Source: Streptomyces sp. NBC_00433
Lineage (GTDB): Bacteria > Actinomycetota > Actinomycetes > Streptomycetales > Streptomycetaceae
DNA length: 64,000 bases
Direction of reading: 5' to 3'
Assembly (NCBI GenBank): GCA_036015235.1
Contig: CP107926.1
Span: 1,674,001 to 1,738,000 of the forward strand
Part shown: piece by piece, positions 33,639 to 41,454 of the stretch
How the letters are laid out: the number at the start of each line of letters is the position of its first letter
How positions within the stretch are numbered: the stretch's first letter is position 1
Made by a program: the position numbers and the translations under genes
The notes under the pieces: model-generated
Databases searched by the model: none
What the model was told of the DNA's origin: nothing
Seen by the model: the letters and a program-made list of their open reading frames with translations, nothing else

Positions 33639-36403
33639 CGGGACGCCTCTTCCTGCCGGCCGCGCTCGCCCAACCCGTCCCGCAGTGCGGGCGTGGCCCG
33701 CCACGGTAGCCCGTCCGCTTCGTCCAGTTCGTCAAGGAGGAGGTCCGCGGTGCCGCCGGAGGTGAAGCGGTGCAGGACCCGCAGCAAGCCGGCCGAGCCG
33801 GTGAGGTAGTCGCACGAGCAGCGCAGCAGCCCCTCGCCGGGCAGCGCGAGCAGCGGCTTGCCCTCCTCCCTCGGCAGGCCGAATTTCTCGGCGGGCTCGA
33901 AGACGAAGACTTGCCGGACGAAGTCGATCTGCCGCAGGGCCAGTTGCCGGTAGGCGGCGTCGCCGGTGCGGTCGGCTGCGTCCAGCAGTGCGTCGGCGAC
34001 CCCGGTGAGGCCGAAGGCGTAACCGGGCAGCACCGACTGGCAGATGTCGAGGGCCCGGGCGATCTCGCGGGCGTCGTCGGTGAGGCCGTAGCGCAGCAGC
34101 ACCTGGAGCACACCGGCCGAGCCGACCTCGACGTAGGGTTCCATCGTCCCGGCGTGCTTGAACATGACCAGTCCGTCCTCCCCCAGCGGCTCCGCGTGCG
34201 CCATCTCCCACGCCAGCGCGCGCCGCCCGAGGTCTGCGTAGCTCTCGTCGCCGGTGACCTGGCTGATCCGCAGCAGGAACAGCGCCACTCCGGCCTGCCC
34301 GAAACCGAGCCCGGTGAACGGGTCCTTCTGGGAGAAGGAGTTGACCCAGTAGGTGTGGTCGCCCTCGTGCCGGGCGAGGTCGGTGAGCCTGCGGGCACAG
34401 GCGAGGGCGGCGTCGAGGTCGCGCTCGTCGCGGCTGCCGAGGTGGAAGCGCAGGTTGGTCAGGCCGAGACCGGCGAGGCCGTAGTAGAAGGTGTGGTCAG
34501 TGCTGTCGATGCCGCGCCGGTTGGCGGTCGCGAGCAGCTTCCTGGCGTGGTCGCCCATGCCCAGCGAGTCGGCCGCCCAGGCGATGCCGGCCAGGCCGTT
34601 CATCAGGCCGTCGGGGTACTCGGCGGTGTCGAGGGCGGCGAGCCGCCGGTCCAGCCAGTCCGTCCACTCGGGCCGGATAGTCACGCCGGTGGCCCTCAGC
34701 GCCCACAGCACGCCGCTCGCGCCGGTGCCGAGGCTGAGCGGATTGGTGACGTGCGCGAACGGGTCGACGGGGAAGAGGGTTTCCCGGCCGGTGTCGGCGA
34801 CGGCCTCGACGAAGCGAGCGACGCCCGCCTCGGTCGCGGCGAGTTCGAGCCGCCGCTCGTCCAGTACGGGCGGCGGGGCGTCGGTGACGGCGGCGATCAG
34901 CTCCTCCTCGCGGTCGAGGAATTCCAGCACCTGCTGGAGCGTGGCGCGCGCGTCGAGCAGGTCGGTCAGCAGCTCGTGGACGGCGGCCGGCCAGCCCAGC
35001 CGCTCGGTGAAGACCGGGTAGAGCCCCAGCACGTCCTCGCGCAGGTACGACATCGCCGCGATCGGGAAGATGAAGTAGGCCATGGTCATCGCCAGGCCGA
35101 AGAGGTCGTCCTCGTACTCGGAGGCCTGGAAGCGCCGCCGGGAGTGGCTGAAGCCGGGCGTGAACAGGTCGACGGCAGCGGCCAGATGGGCGTCGCCGGA
35201 TTCCGCCTCGGCGAGCCGGCAGGACTCCAGGTCGAGCACGGTGACGGTGAAGGTGTCAGCGTCGACCAGCAGGTTCGCCGCGGTGAGGTCGCCGAGGATC
35301 ACCTGGCGGCTGTGCGCGTCGCGCACCGCGCGGGCCAGTCCGCGGAAGACCGACAGGTAGATGTGCAGGAAGTCGCGCGACCGCTCGGTGGAACGTCCGG
35401 GCCTGGCCAGCGGATTGCGTTCCAGCAGCACCGAGCGGATGTCCTTGCCCTCGATGAACTCCTCGGCGATGAAGTGGTGTTCCCAGTGCTGGAAGGAGGT
35501 GATCGGGGTCGGGAAGGAGTCGAGGTCGCCGAGCCGGTTGAGGAACGTCCACTCGCGCTTGTGGATGTCGACGGCGTCGTGGTCCAGCCGCGGGTTGAGG
35601 TGGGTGTACGGACGGGCCTCCTTGACCACCACGATCCTGTTGCCGCGCGCGGTGTCCTCGGCCTTGTAGACGCCACCGGTGTTGGAGAACTGCATCGCCT
35701 CGGTGACCCGGAAGCGGCCGCCGAGCAGGCCGGCGTCGTCGTCGGCGCCGTAGTCGGCGGGCTTCCAGTCGGTGAACGGCCAAGACTGCCAAGGCGGTTG
35801 GGCGTATCCGATAGCCCGCTCGTCCGGCACCGGCCCGTCGGGACCGACGATGTGCGGGATCGGCCGGCCCATGACATCCATGATGTGGGTGGGCAGGAAC
35901 TGGCCGTACCGGAAGTAGAGCGCCTTGCTGTCCCGGTAGCGCATGTCCGAGAGGATGTACGCGCCCTCGACTCCGTCGAGCAGCACCGCCAGGTCGGCGA
36001 GGCAGGTGCGGAAGCGGTCCTCGTCGTCGGGGTAGATCGTCACCAGCTTCCCGGCGGCCCCGCGCGACATCGCCTTGGAGTTGAGCATCTCGAAGATGTT
36101 CATGTCGAGGGCGATCTTGAAGTCGGTCCGGTGGCTGGTGAGGTAGTCGATGACCGTCGCGGCCACCCGCCGCACGGTCCGCTGGCTCGCCGACACGTGG
36201 ATCTTCCACCCTTGCGCCGGCAGCTCCTCGTTGTGCCGGTGGCTCCACCAGATGCCGCTGCGTACGAAGCGGGCGCGCAGCCCCTCGTCGAAGGACGCGA
36301 GGAAGTGGTCGTCGCGCGGCTCGTAGTAGACATCGAGCGGGTCGAAGAAGAGCGTGTCGTTCCAGGCGAAAAGGAAGCGGTTGACCCAGCGTTCGTCGCG
36401 CAT
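33635..36403 (-). CDS. Class III lanthionine synthetase (LanKC): lyase-kinase-cyclase
   Basis: 922 residues; ATG at 36403 with AGAGGC upstream. Residues 1-200 form the pSer/pThr lyase domain. A Ser/Thr kinase domain spans about 210-500 (Val-Val-Val-Lys-Glu-Ala-Arg-Pro, then Leu-Gly-Asp-Leu-Thr-Ala-Ala-Asn-Leu-Leu and Val-Leu-Asp-Leu-Glu). The LanC-like toroid spans about 590-900 (Gly-Thr-Gly-Ala-Ser-Gly-Val-Leu, Gly-Leu-Ala-Gly-Ile-Ala-Trp, Gly-Phe-Gly-Gln-Ala-Gly-Val-Ala). The Cys-Tyr-Gly and Cys-His-Gly zinc ligands of classes I, II and IV are absent, which places it in class III. It phosphorylates and eliminates precursor Ser/Thr, then forms lanthionine and/or labionin rings. It lies downstream of four precursor genes in one operon. 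Confidence 0.93.
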   Translation of the reverse strand: MRDERWVNRFLFAWNDTLFFDPLDVYYEPRDDHFLASFDEGLRARFVRSGIWWSHRHNEELPAQGWKIHVSASQRTVRRVAATVIDYLTSHRTDFKIALDMNIFEMLNSKAMSRGAAGKLVTIYPDDEDRFRTCLADLAVLLDGVEGAYILSDMRYRDSKALYFRYGQFLPTHIMDVMGRPIPHIVGPDGPVPDERAIGYAQPPWQSWPFTDWKPADYGADDDAGLLGGRFRVTEAMQFSNTGGVYKAEDTARGNRIVVVKEARPYTHLNPRLDHDAVDIHKREWTFLNRLGDLDSFPTPITSFQHWEHHFIAEEFIEGKDIRSVLLERNPLARPGRSTERSRDFLHIYLSVFRGLARAVRDAHSRQVILGDLTAANLLVDADTFTVTVLDLESCRLAEAESGDAHLAAAVDLFTPGFSHSRRRFQASEYEDDLFGLAMTMAYFIFPIAAMSYLREDVLGLYPVFTERLGWPAAVHELLTDLLDARATLQQVLEFLDREEELIAAVTDAPPPVLDERRLELAATEAGVARFVEAVADTGRETLFPVDPFAHVTNPLSLGTGASGVLWALRATGVTIRPEWTDWLDRRLAALDTAEYPDGLMNGLAGIAWAADSLGMGDHARKLLATANRRGIDSTDHTFYYGLAGLGLTNLRFHLGSRDERDLDAALACARRLTDLARHEGDHTYWVNSFSQKDPFTGLGFGQAGVALFLLRISQVTGDESYADLGRRALAWEMAHAEPLGEDGLVMFKHAGTMEPYVEVGSAGVLQVLLRYGLTDDAREIARALDICQSVLPGYAFGLTGVADALLDAADRTGDAAYRQLALRQIDFVRQVFVFEPAEKFGLPREEGKPLLALPGEGLLRCSCDYLTGSAGLLRVLHRFTSGGTADLLLDELDEADGLPWRATPALRDGLGERGRQEEASR

Positions 36404-36500
36404 GTCTGCCTCTTGGGGTGCGGAGCGGCTGCGGATACGGGCGGGCTGCGGAGTGGTTGCTCGATACCGGTGGGTGGGCGGCGAACGTACGCGGCGGGTG

Positions 36501-36539
36501 CCGTGCGGGGGCGCGGAGACCGGTCGCGCCGCCGCACGG
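36501..36539 (-). terminator. Strong hairpin between last precursor and LanKC (attenuator candidate)
   Basis: CCGTGCGGGGGCGCG (36501-36515) pairs with CGCGCCGCCGCACGG (36525-36539), 14 of 15 bases, with a 9-nt loop. There is no U tract. It lies 10 bp after the last precursor stop and about 100 bp before the LanKC start. A partial terminator here would let precursors be made in excess over the synthetase. Confidence 0.55.
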
Positions 36540-36548
36540 CGGTGGCCG

Positions 36549-36668
36549 TCACCGCGGATCTGGATCGACGTCCTCGCAGCACAGCAGGTTGCTGCTGGTC
36601 CAACTGATGGCCGCCGCACCGCTCCGGGTGTCCGTCGGCTCCAGTGACTGGAGGTTCAGGACGCTCAC
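36549..36668 (-). CDS. Class III lanthipeptide precursor A4 (divergent core)
   Basis: 39 residues from GTG 36668, with GAGGAAACG upstream. The leader Met-Ser-Val-Leu-Asn-Leu-Gln-Ser-Leu-Glu-Pro carries the class III recognition helix (Leu-x-Leu-Gln). The core half contains Ile-Ser-Trp-Thr-Ser-Ser-Asn-Leu-Leu-Cys-Cys and an acidic tail, so Ser/Thr residues precede a Cys-Cys pair as in the other three. It is the most diverged copy and sits nearest LanKC. It uses GTG where the others use ATG. Confidence 0.82.
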   Translation of the reverse strand: MSVLNLQSLEPTDTRSGAAAISWTSSNLLCCEDVDPDPR

Positions 36669-36724
36669 GGATCCGTTTCCTCGTGCGGGCCGGACGCCGG
36701 TAAGCCGCCGGAGGGCCCTCTGCG

Positions 36725-36844
36725 TCACTCTCCCGGCTTCTTGGGCGAGCTGCAGCAGTTGCTGCTGCTGCTCGTGGAGCTGATGACCGCCACCACGCTC
36801 TGGTCGATGGTCGGCTCCAACCGCTGCATGTTCAAAATGCTCAT
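36725..36844 (-). CDS. Class III lanthipeptide precursor A3
   Basis: 39 residues from ATG 36844, ribosome-binding site GGAGGTG shortly upstream. Leader Met-Ser-Ile-Leu-Asn-Met-Gln-Arg-Leu-Glu-Pro-Thr-Ile-Asp-Gln is identical to A1 and A2. The core reads Ile-Ser-Ser-Thr-Ser-Ser-Ser-Ser-Asn-Cys-Cys-Ser-Ser-Pro-Lys-Lys-Pro-Gly-Glu. Two overlapping Ser/Thr-x2-Ser-x3-Cys patterns end on the two Cys, the labionin motif. The extra Ser-Ser after the Cys pair distinguishes it from A2. Confidence 0.88.
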   Translation of the reverse strand: MSILNMQRLEPTIDQSVVAVISSTSSSSNCCSSPKKPGE

Positions 36845-36914
36845 GGGTTTCACCTCCCCTCACCCGTCGGGACGTGCAGGGTCGGCCGCAGGGCCGCCGG
36901 TAACGCCGTCGGCG

Positions 36915-37037
36915 TCAGCCCGTCGGCTTCTTCACCGGCGACTTGCAGCAGTCGCTGCTGCTGCTCGTGGAGCTGATGACCGCCACCACGCTCTGGTCGA
37001 TGGTCGGCTCCAACCGCTGCATGTTCAAAATGCTCAT
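36915..37037 (-). CDS. Class III lanthipeptide precursor A2
   Basis: 40 residues from ATG 37037. The leader is identical to A1 and A3. The core is Ile-Ser-Ser-Thr-Ser-Ser-Ser-Ser-Asp-Cys-Cys-Lys-Ser-Pro-Val-Lys-Lys-Pro-Thr-Gly. It lies exactly 193 bp downstream of A1 in the transcript and differs from it at only a few bases, so it is a recent tandem duplicate. Both labionin-type patterns (ending at each Cys) are intact. Confidence 0.88.
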   Translation of the reverse strand: MSILNMQRLEPTIDQSVVAVISSTSSSSDCCKSPVKKPTG

Positions 37038-37107
37038 GGGTTTCACCTCCCCTCACCCGTCGGGACGTGCAGGGTCGGCCGCAGGGCCGCCGGTAACGCC
37101 GTCGGCG

Positions 37108-37230
37108 TCAGCCCGTCGGCTTCTTCACCGGCGACTTGCAGCAGTCGCTGCCGCTGCTCGTGCAGCTGATGACCGCCACCACGCTCTGGTCGATGGTCGG
37201 CTCCAACCGCTGCATGTTCAAAATGCTCAT
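37108..37230 (-). CDS. Class III lanthipeptide precursor A1 (promoter-proximal)
   Basis: 40 residues from ATG 37230 with a strong AGGAGGTG 8 nt upstream. Leader as in A2. The core reads Ile-Ser-Cys-Thr-Ser-Ser-Gly-Ser-Asp-Cys-Cys-Lys-Ser-Pro-Val-Lys-Lys-Pro-Thr-Gly. It differs from A2 by a Ser to Cys and a Ser to Gly change, which add a third Cys and break the Ser-x2-Ser-x3-Cys pattern. It is therefore expected to give a different ring topology or a disulfide. Confidence 0.88.
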   Translation of the reverse strand: MSILNMQRLEPTIDQSVVAVISCTSSGSDCCKSPVKKPTG

Positions 37231-37886
37231 GGGTTTCACCTCCTGCCCGGGTCGGGAGCGCGGTGCGCGCTCGGGGCCGAGGCGGGAACGCCGGTCGGCG
37301 TTCGAAGCCAACCGCGAGTTACGGGCCGAGCACATCCGTAGCCGGCCCCCATAATTCGCCGGCGTCGCCGCCCGGCCGATGGTGGGGGCACGGACCGCAG
37401 GGGTGGGGTCCGTTCTGGGACCTGTTGACGCGTCGAGGTCGATGCGTCATCGTTGTGCCTGAGCTGAGGGGAATGATGATTCCTGCGTCATTCACATCGG
37501 TTGATGATCGCGGGACCGCCCGCCGCCACCGCGGCGCCGCGTCCTTTCCCGCCCGGAGCCGTACCGCCGCCGGGGCCGGCCCACCCACGCCGGGGCTCGT
37601 ACCGCCGCCCGTGCCGGCCCGCGTCGGCCGGGCTCCCGGCACCGCTGCCGGGGCCGTACCGCCCGTACGGCCGGTGGGCTCCCGCCCGGCGGCCGCCTGT
37701 ACCGCCTGCACTGCCAGACCTGCCGTTCCGCCAGCCACGCACGCATACCATGCACGTCTTGCCGGCCCCGCAGTCCTGCCAGCCCCGCAGCCGCGCAGCA
37801 CTCCGTCGTGGCCCCGCCGCACCGGGAGTGCCGATGAGGAACCCGCCGTACGCCCGCAGCAGCTCTTCCGAGCCTGAGGGCCGCCG
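37231..37886. promoter_or_regulatory. Divergent regulatory region of the class III lanthipeptide cluster
   Basis: About 650 bp lie between the first precursor (minus) and the LAL regulator (plus). A direct repeat TGCGTCAT occurs at 37443-37450 and 37484-37491, 41 bp apart (about four helical turns), within the least GC-rich part of the stretch, which also has ATGATGATT. These could be regulator sites; I cannot define -35/-10 boxes with confidence. 37500-37880 is extremely Pro/Ala/Arg-codon rich in all frames and I do not call a gene in it. Confidence 0.35.
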
Positions 37887-40800
37887 GTGAGCCTGCTGGC
37901 GCCGCCCGCGCCGGTGCGGCCCGCGCCGCTACTCGGACGGCAGGCGGAGATGGAGCGCGTCACGGCGGCGCTGGCCGCGGCGGCGGCCGGCCGCGGCAGC
38001 GCCCTCGTCGTCACGGGCGAGCCCGGCGCCGGCAAGTCCCGGTTCGCCGCGGAAGCCCTCGCCGCCGCCACCGCCGCGGGATTGGCCGCCGCCCGGGGCG
38101 GCGTGAGCGCCGTGGCCCCGCCGGTGCCGTACCGCCCGCTCATCGAGACCCTGCTCGGCCTCGCCCGCACCGGACCGCTCCCGGACAGCCGCGAGCTGGG
38201 GCGTTACGCCCAGGTGCTCGCCGGCCTGCTCCCCGCGCCCGGCGTGCCGCCGTACCCGCCGAATCCGCCGCGGGAGCCCCGGCCCGGCGCCCCCGCGGCG
38301 CCGGCGCCCGCCCGCGCGGCCCCCGACCCGCGCCTGGCGGCGGAGTTACCGGGAGCCCTCCGAGCCGGCCCGCCGGACCCGGCCCGCGGGGGCTCCCCCG
38401 TCTGTACGGCCACTCAACCGCACGAAGCGGCAGGCCCGGCGGAACGCCTCCGCGCGGCCGCGGCGGAAGCGGCTCCCGGGGGCTTGCCGCAGCACGCGCC
38501 GGCCGCCGCGGGCGGGAGCGGGGCGGCACCGCTCGTCGTCGGGGAGGCGTTGCTGCGGGTGATGGGTGCCGTGGGGCGGAGGCGCGGGTGCCTGCTCGTG
38601 GTGGACGACCTGGAGGACGCGGACGGGCACACGCTCGCCGCGGTGGAGTACATGCTGGACAACCTCGCCGGGCAGCCTGTCGTGATGCTGCTCACCACGG
38701 GGCGGGCCGCGGGCGCCGCGGCGGACCTCGGGGCGCGGGCCTGCCAGCGGGGGACGGCCACGGTGCTGGAGCTGGGGCCGCTGGGGCGGGCGGACGTACG
38801 GCGTCTGGTGGCGGCGGAGTTGGGCACCGCGCCGGTCGAGGTCGGCGCCGAACTTCTCGATCAGGTGATCGCGGAGTCAGGCGGGAACGCCTTCCTGGTA
38901 CGGGAGTTGGCCCGCGACCTCACCGCCCGCAGCTCAACCAGCCTGCGTGCCGAGGCCGTTCCGCCCGGTGTCGCCCGCAGCGTCGCCCGGCGGGTGGAGC
39001 GGCTCGGGCCCGGCGCGCGGACGGTGCTCGGGGTCGCGGCGCTGTTCGGGCAGCGCTTCCCGCTGCCGGTGCTGCGCCGCACGGTGGGCCGCGGCGACGG
39101 CGACCTGGCCGCGGTTCTCAGCGGCGCCGCCGCATCGTATCTCCTGGAGCCGGACGCCTGCAGCCCCGGTTGGTACGCCTTCCGGCACCCTGTCGCCGCG
39201 CGGGCCGCGCACGACGCCCTCACTCCCGGCGAGCGCGTCCGCTACGCGCGTAGGGCCGCCGCCGCGCTGGCCGCGCTGCATCCGGGGCTGCCCGGCGAGT
39301 GGTGCGCGCGGGCCGCCGGGCTGTACCGCGTCGCCGGGGACACCGGCGAGGCGGTACGGCTCGCCCACGAGGTCGGGCGGCGGGCCCTCGCGGACGGCAC
39401 GGTGCGGCAGGCCGTGGTGCTGCTGTCCGCCGCGCACCGGCCGGCCGACACCGCGATCCCCGGCGAACTGCGAGCGAGTGTGCTGGAGTCGCTGCTGCGC
39501 GCCGCCGGGTATGCCGCCCGCTACGACCTGCTGCCGGAACTGACCGCCGGGATCGAGGCGTTGGACGCTCCCGAGGTGCCCGCCGCCCGCCGGGCGGTGC
39601 TGTGCGCGGGCCTTGCCGAACTCGCCGCGCTCGCCGGACACCCGGTGCAGGCCCTGCACCACCTGGACGTCGCCCGCCGGCTGCTCGGCGACCGTCCCGC
39701 CGACGAGCACGCCGCCGAGGTCGACGCGGCCGCCGCCCAGGTCGAGCCGCACCGCCTGGCGCCGGATCGGCTGCGTACCGCCGTAGCGGCCGCCCGCCGC
39801 GCGGTGGACGCGGCCCTCCGCGCCGGGCTGCCCGAGACCGAGTGCCGGGCCCTGGTCCTGCTCGGCCGGTTGGCCGCCCCGGAGGACCCGGACATCGCCG
39901 CCGGGCACCTGCTCGCCGCGTGCGCGCTGGCCCGCCAGCACCGGCTGCCCGCGCTGCGCGTCACCGCCGAGATCGAGCTGGCGCTGCTCGCCGCCCACCG
40001 CGAGGGGCGCTGGGCCTCGCTGGAGCAGGCCCGGCAGGAGGCGGTTCGGCTCGGCGTCCTGCCGCCCGCGCACGACGCCGGCTTCGCCCTCGCCCTCGAC
40101 GAGATCCGGCGCGGCACGCTCACCTCCGCCGGGGGGCGCCTCACTCAGGCCATGCCCTGCGCGAACCAGCAGGGCATGGGCCGCGACCTGCCGCTGCTGC
40201 ACCTCGCCGACGCCGTACGGCACGCCCACCACGGCCGGCGGGCCGAGATGGGGGCCGCGCTGGACCGCCTGGCGCCGTACATCGACGACGCGCCGGGCGT
40301 ACGGGCGATGTCCCACGGCCTCGCGCGGGCCTTCTGCTCGCTGCTGGAAGAGGAACGGGAGGCAGCAGAGCGGGAGTTCGCCCAAGCCCTCGCCTACGAC
40401 ACGGAGAACCCGGCGAGGTGCGACACCGGCCGGCACGGCGCCGGGTTGCTGCTCGGCGTGCTGGCCGGCCGGGTGGGCCGGCAGCACTACGCGCGGGGCG
40501 CGGCCGTCGACCGCTGGAATCAGGTCTTCGCCGGCATGGCGCACGCGGTTCTGCTGGGCCGCGAGGGCCGGGCGGCGGAGGCGGACGCCGCCGCCCGTGG
40601 CGCGCTCGACGCCGGCACGCCGTACCCGCGGGCCCGCCACCTGGCCGTACGGCTGGCGGCGTGGGAGGCGTACGAGCACGACTGGGGGAACCCGGTGATC
40701 TGGCTGCGCGATGCCGAGGAGCACTTCCACTCCGCCGGCCTCTCCGCGGTGGCCGGCGCCTGCCGGGGGCTGCTGCGTGGCATGGGCGCGCAGTTACGGC

Positions 40801-41042
40801 AGCGGCGCACCGGCATCGAGAGCGTCCCCGCGTCCTTACGCCGGCACGGCGTCACCGTTCGGGAGTTCGAAGTGGCCCGGCTGCTCGCGGCCCGCATAGG
40901 CAACAAGGACATCGCCGGGCGCCTGCACATCTCGCCCCGCACGGTGGAGAAGCACGTCGCGAGCCTGCTGCGCAAGACCGGGCACCGCGACCGCGCGGCC
41001 TTCGCGAGCGCGGCGGTGGAGCTCGCGGCGGGTTCGAGGTGA
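37887..41042 (+). CDS. LuxR-family LAL regulator, 1,051 aa (likely cluster activator)
   Basis: GTG start at 37887. The N-terminal AAA ATPase has Leu-Leu-Gly-Arg-Gln-Ala-Glu-Met and Walker A Gly-Glu-Pro-Gly-Ala-Gly-Lys-Ser at about residue 49. An unusual Pro/Ala-rich insertion spans about 115-210. Walker B is near Cys-Leu-Leu-Val-Val-Asp-Asp-Leu-Glu-Asp. A long helical TPR-like middle follows. The final 65 residues are a GerE/LuxR helix-turn-helix (Val-Thr-Val-Arg-Glu-Phe-Glu-Val-Ala-Arg-Leu-Leu, Gly-Asn-Lys-Asp-Ile-Ala-Gly-Arg-Leu-His-Ile-Ser-Pro-Arg-Thr-Val-Glu-Lys-His). LAL proteins are typical pathway-specific activators in Streptomyces. Divergent placement from the precursors suggests it switches on this cluster. 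Confidence 0.9.
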   Translation: MSLLAPPAPVRPAPLLGRQAEMERVTAALAAAAAGRGSALVVTGEPGAGKSRFAAEALAAATAAGLAAARGGVSAVAPPVPYRPLIETLLGLARTGPLPDSRELGRYAQVLAGLLPAPGVPPYPPNPPREPRPGAPAAPAPARAAPDPRLAAELPGALRAGPPDPARGGSPVCTATQPHEAAGPAERLRAAAAEAAPGGLPQHAPAAAGGSGAAPLVVGEALLRVMGAVGRRRGCLLVVDDLEDADGHTLAAVEYMLDNLAGQPVVMLLTTGRAAGAAADLGARACQRGTATVLELGPLGRADVRRLVAAELGTAPVEVGAELLDQVIAESGGNAFLVRELARDLTARSSTSLRAEAVPPGVARSVARRVERLGPGARTVLGVAALFGQRFPLPVLRRTVGRGDGDLAAVLSGAAASYLLEPDACSPGWYAFRHPVAARAAHDALTPGERVRYARRAAAALAALHPGLPGEWCARAAGLYRVAGDTGEAVRLAHEVGRRALADGTVRQAVVLLSAAHRPADTAIPGELRASVLESLLRAAGYAARYDLLPELTAGIEALDAPEVPAARRAVLCAGLAELAALAGHPVQALHHLDVARRLLGDRPADEHAAEVDAAAAQVEPHRLAPDRLRTAVAAARRAVDAALRAGLPETECRALVLLGRLAAPEDPDIAAGHLLAACALARQHRLPALRVTAEIELALLAAHREGRWASLEQARQEAVRLGVLPPAHDAGFALALDEIRRGTLTSAGGRLTQAMPCANQQGMGRDLPLLHLADAVRHAHHGRRAEMGAALDRLAPYIDDAPGVRAMSHGLARAFCSLLEEEREAAEREFAQALAYDTENPARCDTGRHGAGLLLGVLAGRVGRQHYARGAAVDRWNQVFAGMAHAVLLGREGRAAEADAAARGALDAGTPYPRARHLAVRLAAWEAYEHDWGNPVIWLRDAEEHFHSAGLSAVAGACRGLLRGMGAQLRQRRTGIESVPASLRRHGVTVREFEVARLLAARIGNKDIAGRLHISPRTVEKHVASLLRKTGHRDRAAFASAAVELAAGSR

Positions 41043-41366
41043 CGGCGCGCGGCGGCGAAGCCTGTCGGAGTGTGGCCGGCGAGCGCGTGTGCCGCAGGTC
41101 GGGACGGCGCAGGTGCTCGTGGCCGGGCTTGCGGCCGGGGCTCGGCACGCGCCTGCTCGCGCGAGGGACCGTTCATACGAGATCAGACCGTCCATGAACG
41201 CCCTGGAACGTCTCCGCCGCGGCGCGCGCCGCACCCATCGGCCCGGCCTGCCGTGCCCGAATGTGTCGGGTGTGTCGGGTGTGTCCAGTTAACGGCTCTG
41301 TCTCACTTTCGGTGGTAACGCATTGTTGAGCTTGTTCCGCTTTGACGGACACCATTGGTGTGGTGG
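41043..41366. other. Gene-free spacer after the LAL regulator, ending in an IS3 terminus
   Basis: No supported gene. 41262-41290 contains a short TGTCGGGTG direct repeat. GCTTGTTCCGCTTTGACGGACACC at about 41331-41354 looks like the outer end of the IS3 element whose OrfB tail follows. Confidence 0.4.
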
Positions 41367-41446
41367 TCAGGCTGCGAGTGCGGTCTCGTAGTCGGCGGGA
41401 CTGAGGTAGCCGAGGCTGCTGTGCAGTCGGTGCAAGTTGTACCAGC
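41367..41446 (-). pseudogene. IS3-family OrfB, last codons (separated by IS1182)
   Basis: Minus-strand coding for Ile-Glu-Gly-Trp-Tyr-Asn-Leu-His-Arg-Leu-His-Ser-Ser-Leu-Gly-Tyr-Leu-Ser-Pro-Ala, the conserved end of IS3 OrfB, up to the stop at 41367. It joins in frame to the segment ending at 43270 once the IS1182 and one target copy are removed. Confidence 0.88.
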
Positions 41447-41454
41447 CCTCGATG

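Larger units (their letters stand above)
36745..37230 (-). repeat. Tandem 193-bp repeat units carrying precursor genes A1-A3
   Basis: The three ATG starts at 36844, 37037 and 37230 are spaced exactly 193 bp apart. The first spacer (36845-36914) and the second (37038-37107) are identical by eye over their 70 bp. Differences cluster in the core-encoding segment, so leader, spacer and ribosome-binding site were copied and the cores then changed. Confidence 0.9.

Noticed and set aside
33770..36607. A 945-codon plus-strand open frame opposite LanKC
   Set aside because: It is the antisense of a clear LanKC with normal motifs; no ribosome-binding site and Val/Gly/Arg shadow composition.
37423..37451. 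TTGACG-N17-CATCGT as a promoter for the LAL regulator
   Set aside because: The -10 match is poor and the site is over 400 bp from the start codon; not supportable alone.
37501..37890. A small gene upstream of the LAL regulator
   Set aside because: All frames are Pro/Ala/Arg-rich with no domain and no good ribosome-binding site; probably untranslated or GC noise.
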